Both the position numbers and the translations under genes were made by a program. From an uncultured Campylobacter sp. (GTDB taxonomy: Bacteria > Actinomycetota > Actinomycetes > Mycobacteriales > Mycobacteriaceae), in contig CAMIME010000015.1 in assembly GCA_946221035.1 (NCBI GenBank), forward strand, positions 1-44,700: DNA of 44,700 nucleotides. Reading direction: 5' to 3'. Every line of letters begins with the position of its first letter. The first letter of the stretch is position 1. The notes below the pieces were generated by a model, which made no database searches, was not told the origin of the DNA, and saw only the letters and a program-made list of their open reading frames with translations. Positions 8,636-16,961 of the stretch are shown piece by piece.

Positions 8636-10924
8636 TTGAGCACGTTCAAACCCAAGAATTCGTACGACATTGAGGTCTACGAGGATTACGGCATCACCGA
8701 GGCCGTGGCCACGCTGGACAACGGTGATTTTGGTACCCGTACCATCCGTTTTGAAACGGGGCAGCTCGCCCGCCAGGCCGACGGGTCGGTGACCACCTAC
8801 CTGGACGAAGAAACGATGCTGCTGGCCACCACGACGGCGTCGAATCAGCCGCGCGAGGGCTTTGACTTCTTTCCGCTGACCGTGGACGTTGAGGAGCGCA
8901 TGTACGCCGCGGGCAAGATCCCGGGCTCGTTCTTCCGCCGCGAAGGCCGCCCGTCCACTGAGGCGATTCTGGCCTGCCGCCTAATTGACCGCCCGCTGCG
9001 CCCGACGTTTGTCAAGGGGCTGCGCAACGAGGTGCAGGTCGTGATCACCGTCATGTCGCAGCACCCGGAGGAGTACTACGACGTCGTGGCCATCAACGGC
9101 GCGTCCGCCGCGACGCAGCTGTCCGGCCTGCCGGTCTCCGGCCCGGTCGGCGGCGTGCGCATGGCGCTTTTGGCCGACGACAAGCACCCGGAGGGCCAGT
9201 GGGTCGCGTTCCCGAACCACGAGCAGCACGAGCGCTGCCTGTTCGAGATGGTGGTTGCCGGGCGCATGGTCGAGCGCAAGCGTGGCCGCAAGACTGAAGA
9301 AGATGTCGCCATCATGATGGTGGAGGCAGGTGCCGGCGTGAACGTGGTCAAGCAGATCGAGGCCGGCTACCCGGCGCCGACGGAGAAGACTGTGGCGGAG
9401 GGCCTGGAGGCGGCGAAGCCGTTCATTGAGACTCTGTGCCGCGCCCAGCGTGCACTGGCGGACGAGGTGGCCAAGGACGCGAAGGAGTTCCCGCTGTTCC
9501 CGCCGTACTCCGAGAAGGTGTTCAAGGAGGTAGAGAAGAAGGCGGGCAAGAAGCTGGCCAAGCTCATGACCATCGCGGCGAAGGCAGAGCGCGAGGACGC
9601 CACCAACGCCTACATGGAGGAGATCGAGGAAGACCTGCTGGACAAGCTGGACATCGACGACGATGACCGCGACGAGCTCGCAGCAGCATCGAAGGAGATC
9701 CGCGCCGCCTACAACGCGGTGCAGAAGCAGATCGTGCGCGAGAAGATCCTCACCGAGGGCTTCCGTATCGACGGCCGAGGGGTCACCGATATCCGCGACC
9801 TCGAGGTGGAAGTTCAGCTCATCCCCCGCGCCCACGGTTCCGCCCTGTTCGAGCGCGGCGAGACCCAGATCCTCGGCGTGACCACGCTGGACATGCTGAA
9901 GATGGAGCAGCACATCGATTCCCTGACCCCGCAGGAATCCAAGCGCTACATCCACCACTACAACTTCCCGCCGTACTCCACGGGTGAGACCGGCCGCGTG
10001 GGCTCCCCGAAGCGCCGCGAGATCGGACACGGTGCGCTCGCTGAGCGCGCCCTCGTGCCAGTCATTCCGCCGCGCGAGGAGTTCCCCTACGCCATCCGCC
10101 AGGTCTCTGAGGCGCTGGGCTCCAACGGTTCCACCTCCATGGGTTCGGTGTGCGCCTCCACGTTGTCGCTGTACAACGCGGGTGTGCCGCTGGCGGCACC
10201 GGTGGCGGGCATTGCCATGGGCCTTGTGTCGGGCGAGGTCAACGGCGAGACCGAGTACGTTGCGCTCACCGACATCTTGGGCGCGGAGGACGCGTTCGGC
10301 GACATGGACTTCAAGGTCGCCGGCACCCGCGAGTTCATCACCGCCTTGCAGCTGGACACCAAGCTCGACGGCATCCCGTCTGCGGTGCTCGCCTCCGCGC
10401 TGAACCAGGCGCGCGACGCCCGCGAGGCCATCCTGGACACCATGGAAGAGGTCATCGACGGCCCAGATGAGATGAGTGCGCTCGCGCCGAAGATCACCTC
10501 CGTGAAGGTGCCGGTGTCGAAGATCGGCGAGCTCATCGGCCCGAAGGGCAAGACCATCAACCAGATCACGGAGGACACCGGCGCCGAGGTCTCCATCGAG
10601 GACGACGGCACCGTGTTCGTCTCCGCGGCCTCCGGCGAGGCGGCAGACGCGGCGATTGAGAAGATCAACGCCATCGCCAACCCGCAGCTGCCGAAGGTGG
10701 GGGAGCGCTACCTGGGCACCGTGGTCAAGACCGTTGCGTTCGGCGCTTTCGTGTCCATCATGCCGGGCACCGACGGCCTGATCCACATCTCCAACCTGGG
10801 CGGCAACACCCGGGTGGAAAACGTGGAAGACGTAATCAACGTCGGCGACAAGGTTGAGGTTGAGATCCGCGACATCGACAACCGCGGCAAGATCTCGCTC
10901 GTGCCGGTGGAGGACGGCGAGTAG
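8636..10924 (+). CDS. pnp: Polynucleotide phosphorylase / guanosine pentaphosphate synthetase
   Basis: A 762-residue enzyme with the full actinobacterial PNPase layout: two RNase PH-like domains separated by an alpha-helical domain, then KH (VSKIGELIGPKGKTINQITE, about residues 625-644) and S1 (GTVVKTVAFGAFVSIMPG, about 694-711). It degrades RNA 3' to 5' using phosphate and can add tails; in actinobacteria it is also called GpsI. The start is a TTG at 8636 with AGGAG at 8621 and GAGGGAG nearer; the next ATG lies well inside the conserved core, so the TTG is credible. A terminator follows. Confidence 0.96.
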   Translation: MSTFKPKNSYDIEVYEDYGITEAVATLDNGDFGTRTIRFETGQLARQADGSVTTYLDEETMLLATTTASNQPREGFDFFPLTVDVEERMYAAGKIPGSFFRREGRPSTEAILACRLIDRPLRPTFVKGLRNEVQVVITVMSQHPEEYYDVVAINGASAATQLSGLPVSGPVGGVRMALLADDKHPEGQWVAFPNHEQHERCLFEMVVAGRMVERKRGRKTEEDVAIMMVEAGAGVNVVKQIEAGYPAPTEKTVAEGLEAAKPFIETLCRAQRALADEVAKDAKEFPLFPPYSEKVFKEVEKKAGKKLAKLMTIAAKAEREDATNAYMEEIEEDLLDKLDIDDDDRDELAAASKEIRAAYNAVQKQIVREKILTEGFRIDGRGVTDIRDLEVEVQLIPRAHGSALFERGETQILGVTTLDMLKMEQHIDSLTPQESKRYIHHYNFPPYSTGETGRVGSPKRREIGHGALAERALVPVIPPREEFPYAIRQVSEALGSNGSTSMGSVCASTLSLYNAGVPLAAPVAGIAMGLVSGEVNGETEYVALTDILGAEDAFGDMDFKVAGTREFITALQLDTKLDGIPSAVLASALNQARDAREAILDTMEEVIDGPDEMSALAPKITSVKVPVSKIGELIGPKGKTINQITEDTGAEVSIEDDGTVFVSAASGEAADAAIEKINAIANPQLPKVGERYLGTVVKTVAFGAFVSIMPGTDGLIHISNLGGNTRVENVEDVINVGDKVEVEIRDIDNRGKISLVPVEDGE

Positions 10925-10941
10925 CACCACCGGTCGTCGAA

Positions 10942-10974
10942 AAGCGGGCGCTCCCAGCTGGGATGCGCCCGCTT
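10942..10974 (+). terminator. Terminator hairpin after pnp
   Basis: A 10-bp stem AAGCGGGCGC (10942-10951) pairs with 10965-10974, extended inside by TCCC/GGGA across an AGCT loop. The T tract is short. It lies between the convergent pnp and the aldehyde dehydrogenase gene. Confidence 0.7.
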
Positions 10975-10991
10975 CGTTGCTTGACGACGAC

Positions 10992-12575
10992 CTACGGCAG
11001 AAACTTGAACTTCCTACCCAAATCGAGGGCCGTGGTCAGCAGCTCGCCGTAGTACTTGCGCGGCATTTGCTTTGGCCCGCGCATGGGCATGATGCGCTGC
11101 TGGGAGATGTTCTTCACCTCTGTGTACTTGGTAATGCCCTCGGCGCCGTGGCGGCGGCCCATACCGGACTCCTTCACGCCGCCGAGCGGGGTGGAGATGG
11201 ATGCCCAGGTAGCGGCGTAGCCGTCGTTGATGGTCACGGAACCGGACTCGATGCGCTGCGCGAGCTCCCACCCGGTCTCCGGGTCAGCGAACACGGAGGC
11301 GTTCAGACCGTAGTCGGTGGCGTTGGCAAGCTCCACCGCCTCATCCAGGTCGCGCACGCGCTGGACGTAGACGACGGGGCCGAAGACCTCCTGGTTGAGC
11401 AGATCGGCGTCCTCGGGCACGTCGGTGAACACCGTCGGCTCGAAGTGGAGCGCGCTGATGTCGGGACGCGCCTTGCCGCCGGTGACGAGGGTGGCGCCCT
11501 TGGCCTTGGCGTCCTCGACGAACTCGGTAACGCGGTCGAGCTGCTCCTGGTTAATCAAGGAGCCCATTTGGTAGTTCCAGTTCAAGCCCGTGCCAAGGGT
11601 GATGCGCTCGGTGGCGGCCTTGAACTTGGACAGGAAGGTGTCGAAGATCTCGTCCGGCACGTAGATGCGCTCGATAGACACGCACAGCTGCCCGGAGTTG
11701 GAAAAGCAGGCGGTGGCAATGGTGTCGATGTGCTCGTCGATGTCCGCGTCCGGGGCGATCACCATCGGGTTCTTGCCGCCCAGCTCCGCGGAGTAGCCCA
11801 CGAGACGTTTGCCAACGACCTCGCCGAGGATCTTGCCGGTCTGGGTCGAGCCGGTGAACATGAGGTAGTCACAGCGCTCCGCGATCGCCTGGCCCACCTC
11901 GCGGCCCGTGCCGGTGACAATCTGGAACACGTCGTGGGGCAGGCCCGCGTTGAGCAGCAAGTTCAGGGCGATGGTGTTGGAGAACGGGGTGTTCAGGTCC
12001 GGCTTCGCAATCACACCATTGCCGGCGATCAGCGCGGCAATCGCGTCGGACACGCCCAGGGCCAACGGGTAGTTCCACGGACTGATCTGGCCGACGATGC
12101 CCTTGGGCACGCGCTGCTGTGCGGTCTTGGTGATCAGCGGGAAGGCACCCGGTTTCTCCTGCATCTCCAACAGATCGTGCGCGTTGTTTGCGTAGTAGCG
12201 CGCGTTGTTCAGCACGTCGAGGACCTCGTCGTACGCCGCGGTGCGGTCCTTGCCGGTCTCAAGCTGGATAATGTCGGCGAGGAGCTCGGAGTACTCCTTC
12301 ACCAGTGCGTGGAATCGCTCGATGACGGCGACTCGGTGCTTCAGCGGCTTGGCCGCCCACTCGAGCTGTGCGGCGCGGCCGAGGCGGAACGCCTCCTCCA
12401 CGTCCTCGACGGAGCCGATACCGACCCAGCCGAGCGGGCCTTCGAAGAAGGGGGAGTTCACGTCGGCGCGCTCCCCGGTGTAGAGCGAACCGGTGGTGTG
12501 GTTGACGGTGAACTTCTGCAGCCGCTCCAAGAAGTCTTGGGGGAGCGGGCGTTCCTGCAGTCGTTTGATGGGCAT
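10992..12575 (-). CDS. Succinate-semialdehyde dehydrogenase (GabD2-like aldehyde dehydrogenase)
   Basis: A 527-residue aldehyde dehydrogenase. The cofactor region ISPWNYPLALG, the FTGSTQTGK loop, the general-base Glu in ELGGKNP (about residue 264) and the nucleophilic Cys in NSGQLCVS (about 298) are all intact. The length and N terminus resemble mycobacterial GabD2, which oxidises succinic semialdehyde to succinate; the substrate is inferred. I chose ATG at 12575 because GGAGG lies 5 nt upstream on the minus strand; the in-frame ATG at 12587 lacks this. It is separated from the neighbouring DUF2236 gene by 118 nt with no clear operon link. Confidence 0.85.
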   Translation of the reverse strand: MPIKRLQERPLPQDFLERLQKFTVNHTTGSLYTGERADVNSPFFEGPLGWVGIGSVEDVEEAFRLGRAAQLEWAAKPLKHRVAVIERFHALVKEYSELLADIIQLETGKDRTAAYDEVLDVLNNARYYANNAHDLLEMQEKPGAFPLITKTAQQRVPKGIVGQISPWNYPLALGVSDAIAALIAGNGVIAKPDLNTPFSNTIALNLLLNAGLPHDVFQIVTGTGREVGQAIAERCDYLMFTGSTQTGKILGEVVGKRLVGYSAELGGKNPMVIAPDADIDEHIDTIATACFSNSGQLCVSIERIYVPDEIFDTFLSKFKAATERITLGTGLNWNYQMGSLINQEQLDRVTEFVEDAKAKGATLVTGGKARPDISALHFEPTVFTDVPEDADLLNQEVFGPVVYVQRVRDLDEAVELANATDYGLNASVFADPETGWELAQRIESGSVTINDGYAATWASISTPLGGVKESGMGRRHGAEGITKYTEVKNISQQRIMPMRGPKQMPRKYYGELLTTALDLGRKFKFLP

Positions 12576-12693
12576 GGGTGCCTCCATTGAAACGGGTGTG
12601 TCGGTGTGTCACAAGGGTAAACCCCAGCACCGGCCGTCGGGACGAAAATGACGGTGGCTCTGGGGTTTCGGTCGATCTTTCGGGCGGTGCTGA

Positions 12694-13791
12694 TTAGAAC
12701 GGGCAGCCAGCGGCGCGGCGCTCGGTCGCGTCGCCGTCTTCCGGCTTGGTGGCCTTCACGTCGGCCTTCGCAGCGTCGGCCTTCGCAGCGTCGGTGTCGT
12801 CCGCGGCGTGGCCGCCGTAGGCGTCGGCAAGCTTCGGCTCCTTGTACTTGCCGTCGATCATGCCGTTCTTAATCATCATGGAGCGGCCGGGCTCCATGTA
12901 GCGCTTGTCCTCCGGCAGGACGTCGAAGAGCTTCTTCACGGCCTTGGCAATGCGGTCGAAGCGGCGCTGGTCCTTCCGAGTCCACGGCAGGTCGAGGATC
13001 TCGCGCTGCTTGTCGCTGAGGGTGCCGTAGGTCATCCAGATGAGGCTGTTCATCAGCGGCTTCCAGACCACCTTCCACACGGCCTCCGGCACGCCGTCCG
13101 GCGCCTTGACCGGCTCGACGCGGGCGGTGCGCAGCGCGAAGTCAACGGTCTCGTTGCGCTCCAGGACGGTGTTTTCCATCTCCTCGAAGTACTTGATGTA
13201 GCCGTCGAGGGTGTCGATGACGGGGCGCTCGGACATACCGTACATGTCCCACCAGGTGACGCCTTCCTGGATGATCTGCTCCTTCTCCTCCCGGGTGAAG
13301 GGGGTGCCAAAGAGCTCCTGGGCCCAGATCACACGCCAGACGAAGGTGGCGTGCGCCCACCAGTACACGTCCGGGTTCAGGGAGTGGTAGCGCTCGCCGT
13401 TGCGCAGCTTGCCCTTGATGGTGTGGTGGTAGTCGCGGATCATCTTCGCGCGGGTGCCGTCGTCGTAGATCGAGTAGATGATCTGCGGGGTGGAGCGCTC
13501 AAGGCGAGCGAACGGCTCCTCGAAGAACTTGGAGTGATCCAAAAGCGACTGGCCGATGGCCGGGTGCATGTTCTGCAGGACGCCGGTGTAGCCGCGCAGC
13601 AGCTGGAGGCGCTGGTCGGAGCCCCACTTCCACAGCAGGGAGTCCGGGCCGAGCGGTGCGCGCTTCAGTTCGCGCTTGGCGCGCTCCGGCTTTTCCAGGT
13701 TGTCGGGCTCCGCGAAGCGGGTGGACTCACTGTCTGCCGCGTCGGTCCCGTTCGGGCCCTTCTTGTTGTCGGGAGCGAGTGCTTGGGACAT
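12694..13791 (-). CDS. DUF2236 / MpaB-like oxygenase family protein (copy 1)
   Basis: A 365-residue member of the DUF2236 (oxygenase MpaB / latex-clearing-protein-related) family, whose studied members carry a b-type haem. The family core is APLGPDSLLWKWG near residue 48 and NGERYHSLNPDVYWWAHATF near 130, with several His residues that could ligate haem. The second ATG of an ATGATG is favoured by GAGG 6 nt upstream. The C-terminal 50 residues are Ala/Asp/Lys-rich with a 15-bp tandem repeat at 12760-12789. The neighbouring paralogue at 16037-16942 shares the core motif. The substrate is unknown. Confidence 0.85.
   Translation of the reverse strand: MSQALAPDNKKGPNGTDAADSESTRFAEPDNLEKPERAKRELKRAPLGPDSLLWKWGSDQRLQLLRGYTGVLQNMHPAIGQSLLDHSKFFEEPFARLERSTPQIIYSIYDDGTRAKMIRDYHHTIKGKLRNGERYHSLNPDVYWWAHATFVWRVIWAQELFGTPFTREEKEQIIQEGVTWWDMYGMSERPVIDTLDGYIKYFEEMENTVLERNETVDFALRTARVEPVKAPDGVPEAVWKVVWKPLMNSLIWMTYGTLSDKQREILDLPWTRKDQRRFDRIAKAVKKLFDVLPEDKRYMEPGRSMMIKNGMIDGKYKEPKLADAYGGHAADDTDAAKADAAKADVKATKPEDGDATERRAAGCPF
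12760..12789 (-). repeat. 15-bp tandem repeat in DUF2236 copy 1
   Basis: Two exact copies of a 15-bp unit (12760-12774 and 12775-12789) encode the ADAAKADAAKAD tail. It may vary in copy number between strains. Confidence 0.8.
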
Positions 13792-13925
13792 CATCGACCT
13801 CTTTCTACCTCGGAATGACTCACTTCGTGTGAAGAATAACACAATACATACCTGTCAGCGAAGTCGATCACTGATGTTACTTTTTGGCGCCGGAAACCAC
13901 TCCAAACGTGCAGAAACACCCCGAA

Positions 13926-13945
13926 ACTGTTAGTTGCTTAACAGT
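13926..13945. promoter_or_regulatory. Inverted repeat upstream of the DUF6230 gene, possible operator
   Basis: ACTGTTA (13926-13932) and TAACAGT (13939-13945) form 7-bp arms around a 6-nt spacer. A TACGGT hexamer at 13954-13959 could be the -10 of the downstream gene, which would place this palindrome over the -35. A TetR-like or similar repressor would fit; this is inference. Confidence 0.45.
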
Positions 13946-13953
13946 GCGTGTGA

Positions 13954-13959
13954 TACGGT
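13954..13959 (+). promoter_or_regulatory. Candidate -10 element for the DUF6230-DUF6114 pair
   Basis: TACGGT (TANNNT) lies about 60 nt before the ATG at 14022, directly downstream of the inverted repeat at 13926-13945. Confidence 0.4.
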
Positions 13960-14021
13960 GTCTCGGATCATATGCACGAGCATTCATGCCGCATACTCGC
14001 AAGTTTCTCGAAAGGACGGCT

Positions 14022-14603
14022 ATGGGCAGGATTAATAAGAAGAAGGCCGCTGCCGCTCTCCTCGCCGGGTTGCTCGGCTTCGGAGCAACTGGTGTAGCCG
14101 TGGCCCAAGGTGGTTTGACTGCGAACATCGCGCTTTCCGGGACCATTTTCAAGATCAGCATGACCCACCTGGAGGGTGAGGGACTGTCCATCTTCACCGA
14201 CGGTGAGAAGATGGCAGAGCAAGAGATCCCCGCGGCGCGTCTGAAGTTCGAGCACGCCTTCGCCTCCAACCTATGCCTGTCTGCAGCGCTTCCCGACGTC
14301 CCGATGGTCGGGGAGAGCACCTTCACCCTCAAGGCCCTCGGCGACAACAGCGTGGAGGTCCGCGACCTCGTCGTGGGCGCAACCGACATCAAGGGTGCTC
14401 TGAACCTCACCGACGCAGCCGTGGGTATTGACGCAAGCCAGTACAACGCCCAGGCCCAACCTGGAACGTGGGGCCTCTACGCCCAGAAAGTGACCCTGAG
14501 CGCTGAAGACATCCGCGCCACCTCAGTTGGTGCCAAGCAGCTGATCGCCTCTGGCGTCGTTGTGGATGTCAAGCGAGGAATGGACGATGGCTGCACGCGC
14601 TGA
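14022..14603 (+). CDS. DUF6230 family exported protein
   Basis: A 193-residue protein with a Sec-type signal peptide (positively charged MGRINKKK, hydrophobic core to about residue 27, AVAQ as likely cleavage region). The mature part has alternating beta-like segments (TFTLKALGDNSVEVRDLVVG) typical of the DUF6230 family, which in Streptomyces is found next to DUF6114. No biochemical function is established. AAAGGA lies just upstream of the ATG. The stop overlaps the start of the DUF6114 gene by 17 nt, so they are translated together. Two Cys (LCLS, DGCT) may form a disulfide outside the cell. Confidence 0.8.
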   Translation: MGRINKKKAAAALLAGLLGFGATGVAVAQGGLTANIALSGTIFKISMTHLEGEGLSIFTDGEKMAEQEIPAARLKFEHAFASNLCLSAALPDVPMVGESTFTLKALGDNSVEVRDLVVGATDIKGALNLTDAAVGIDASQYNAQAQPGTWGLYAQKVTLSAEDIRATSVGAKQLIASGVVVDVKRGMDDGCTR

Positions 14604-15963
14604 TCTCGAGCCAGACGACGGCGATTTCCTCTTCGACGACGACACCGATTTCGATACCGACACCGACCTTGAGGTTGTCCGGGACAACCAGGACGCCGCT
14701 CCCGCGCACCGGGCCGAGCCGGAGGGTACCCGCCGCGAGCGATTCAAGGCCTGGCGGAAGCAGCGCCCCTTCATCCCGGGGTTGCTGCTGATCCTCGCGG
14801 GCATCATCATGCTCGCGCCGGCCTACTTCACGCTCCAGGTGTCGGACTTGCTGGTGATGATCGCCACGATCTCCGGTGTCTCCACCCTTCTCATCGGCGC
14901 CGCGCTCATCATGTTCGGCATCGGTACATGGCTGCAGCCCTACGCGGCGCCTTACCTGGGCGTAATGGGCATCCTCGTGTCCATCATTGCGCTGCCCACC
15001 TCGAACCTCGGCGGCTTTTTCATCGGCTCGCTTCTCGGGGTCATCGGCGGCGCCCTCGCCCTCGCGTGGGAGCGGGAGCCTTCGCTTATCGACGAACCTT
15101 CGGCCCCCACCTCACCCACACCGCCACGCGGCGGCAGCACCAAGATCGACTTGAGCAAGCTGCGCGGGGCATCGAGTGTTGCAACTGTCCTTGGCTGCGT
15201 CGGGCTAGTCGCCGCCTCGATGGGTGGTGAACCGGCCGTCAACGCGCAGGAACCACCGGCGTTGCCCGCGCTTCCTCCGCTGTCTGCGAACAACCCGCTG
15301 GAGGTGCCGCCGCTGCCGACAGCGTTGCCGGTACCCAGCCTTCCGAGCCTGCCCGAGCTCGCGCAGCAGGTCCCCGTGCCCAGTGTTCCCGGCCTCCCCG
15401 GTGTGCCCACCCCGAACGTGCCACTCCCTGACCCGGCGACCCTTCTTCCCATGCCGGATTTGGGCCCCACCCGCACCATCGCTCCGCAGAATCTGAGTAC
15501 TGTCACCGCTGATCATGTGGCGATCACCGGCAACGTCCGGGCCACGGTGGGCATGGTGAACATCGGTGACGTGCCCACGCGCACCCTGGTGCTTACCGGC
15601 GACCGTCTCGTTGCCCGCAACCTCAGTTTGGAGGTGCCGGGGTTCGTCCACCGCGGTCTGCTCACCACCGGTCAAGTGGAGACGAGGGTGATCGACGGTC
15701 CCGTGCAGGTTGTGGCTACCGGCCTCACCGCCACCCCGATTGTGGCCGGGGTGCCCACGCTCCCCGTGACCGTTGATCTCACCGGTCAACTCGGCGACAT
15801 TCTCCGCCAGCTCGGCGTCCCCGATCCCCACCCGGTTCCTAACGTCCCGGTACCCAACTTTGTGATGGATGCCATCGCCCTTGGCAACGTCAACATGCAG
15901 ATGGTCAGCCTCCACGGCAAGACCCTGAGCGCCCCGGCAGTGCACCTGGTGGTGCCGAAGTAA
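14587..15963 (+). CDS. DUF6114 membrane protein with proline-rich linker and extra C-terminal domain
   Basis: A 458-residue protein with clear segments: an acidic N terminus (1-40, Asp-rich), a basic patch, four hydrophobic helices (about 61-165) that match DUF6114, a second short hydrophobic stretch (about 197-213) ending in NAQ, a Pro/Leu/Val-rich linker (222-295) and a C-terminal beta-rich domain (about 296-458). The C-terminal part recalls DUF6230-type repeats, as if an exported protein with its own signal anchor were fused to DUF6114. GAGGA precedes the ATG at 14587. The gene overlaps the DUF6230 gene and ends at a strong terminator. Its role is unknown; envelope location is predicted. 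Confidence 0.78.
   Translation: MAARADLEPDDGDFLFDDDTDFDTDTDLEVVRDNQDAAPAHRAEPEGTRRERFKAWRKQRPFIPGLLLILAGIIMLAPAYFTLQVSDLLVMIATISGVSTLLIGAALIMFGIGTWLQPYAAPYLGVMGILVSIIALPTSNLGGFFIGSLLGVIGGALALAWEREPSLIDEPSAPTSPTPPRGGSTKIDLSKLRGASSVATVLGCVGLVAASMGGEPAVNAQEPPALPALPPLSANNPLEVPPLPTALPVPSLPSLPELAQQVPVPSVPGLPGVPTPNVPLPDPATLLPMPDLGPTRTIAPQNLSTVTADHVAITGNVRATVGMVNIGDVPTRTLVLTGDRLVARNLSLEVPGFVHRGLLTTGQVETRVIDGPVQVVATGLTATPIVAGVPTLPVTVDLTGQLGDILRQLGVPDPHPVPNVPVPNFVMDAIALGNVNMQMVSLHGKTLSAPAVHLVVPK
15084..15094 (+). repeat. GCTTATCGACG word (forward), inside DUF6114 gene
   Basis: Exact copy of the over-represented word, again encoding Ser-Leu-Ile-Asp, at the end of the last DUF6114 helix. Confidence 0.6.
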
Positions 15964-15986
15964 CGCCAGGGTCTGGAACGCAAAAG

Positions 15987-16022
15987 CGCGGCGCGGGAGC
16001 TCCTTGAAGCTCCCGCGCCGCG
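15987..16022. terminator. Bidirectional terminator between DUF6114 and DUF2236 copy 2
   Basis: A perfect 15-bp stem (15987-16001 with 16008-16022) closes a 6-nt loop. On the minus strand it is followed by CTTTTG, so it should act best for the leftward DUF2236 transcript, and it also lies 23 nt after the DUF6114 stop. Confidence 0.85.
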
Positions 16023-16036
16023 TGGCGCATTACCGC

Positions 16037-16942
16037 CTAGTAGTGGAAGCCGCCCTCGGCTTCTGCCTTGGCGTATGCGCGGGTGGCCATCGGCACCATG
16101 CGCAGCTTGCGCGGCAACACCGAGAACACGCCGCGGATGGTGCGGGTGAACAGGAAGAAGCGGCGCTGGTCGGACTTCGTCCACTCCCAGCCGAGGTTCG
16201 TACGCACCTTCTCCGGCAGCAGGCCAATACCGGCCCACATCAGAAGCTTGGAGGCGAACGGCGCAACGGGCTTCCACGCCCAGCGCGGCACAGCGGGCAT
16301 CGGCGGGTCGAGCGTCAGGCCGTTGATGATGCGGGAGCGCTCGATGGTCTCGGTCGGCTTCAGCGTGTCCATCATGCGGTCCATGTACTTGACGTACTCG
16401 TCGTAGTTCTTCGGCGCATCGTCGGGCTCGGCGACACCGTAGAAGGTGTACCAGGTGCGGGACTCCTGGAAGAGTTGCTCGCGCTCCTTGTAGGTCAAGT
16501 CCGGGCAGAAGTTGCCGGCGAGCAGGTACGGCATTGCCACGAAGGTGGCGTGCGCCCAGTAGAACACCTCGGGGTTCAGCGAGTGGTAGCGGGAGCCGTC
16601 CGGGTGGGTGCCCTTGACGTCCTTGTGGAAGTCGCGGATCATCGCTCCGACTTCGTCGCCCTCGTACACGGTGCGGATGATTGGGAACGCGGAGCGCACA
16701 AGGCGCGCGACCTCGTTGTCAAACACGTTGGACAGCTGCACCAGGGAGCGGCTGATGTCCTTCTGCGAAATTTGCAGGATACCGGCGCTCAGTGCGACGA
16801 AGAGGGAGCGCCAGTCACCGAAACGGTCCCACAGGATCGAATCCGGGCCCAGCGGCGCGTACTCCGTCACCTCGGTCGGCGTGGCGTTTGCCGGGTCCTG
16901 GCCCTGCGCCTGCTTGTTCTCGTTCGGCATCACGGTGGTCAT
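16037..16942 (-). CDS. DUF2236 / MpaB-like oxygenase family protein (copy 2)
   Basis: A 301-residue paralogue of the gene at 12694-13791. It shares YAPLGPDSILWDRFGDWRSL near the N terminus and RYHSLNPEVFYWAHATFV near residue 118, the signature of this haem-containing oxygenase-like family. It lacks the Ala/Asp/Lys-rich tail of copy 1. AAGGAG precedes the ATG at 16942. It lies 19 nt downstream of an FAD oxidoreductase gene on the same strand, so the two are probably one operon and the flavoprotein may supply electrons or act on the same substrate. That pairing is inference. Confidence 0.85.
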   Translation of the reverse strand: MTTVMPNENKQAQGQDPANATPTEVTEYAPLGPDSILWDRFGDWRSLFVALSAGILQISQKDISRSLVQLSNVFDNEVARLVRSAFPIIRTVYEGDEVGAMIRDFHKDVKGTHPDGSRYHSLNPEVFYWAHATFVAMPYLLAGNFCPDLTYKEREQLFQESRTWYTFYGVAEPDDAPKNYDEYVKYMDRMMDTLKPTETIERSRIINGLTLDPPMPAVPRWAWKPVAPFASKLLMWAGIGLLPEKVRTNLGWEWTKSDQRRFFLFTRTIRGVFSVLPRKLRMVPMATRAYAKAEAEGGFHY

Positions 16943-16961
16943 GGTGAATCTCCTTTGAGGG

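Noticed and set aside
8981..10930. Long open reading frame on the minus strand across pnp (about 650 codons)
   Set aside because: It is the antisense of a highly conserved gene in high-G+C DNA, has no ribosome site or recognisable protein features, and similar shadows lie opposite rnj and ftsK.
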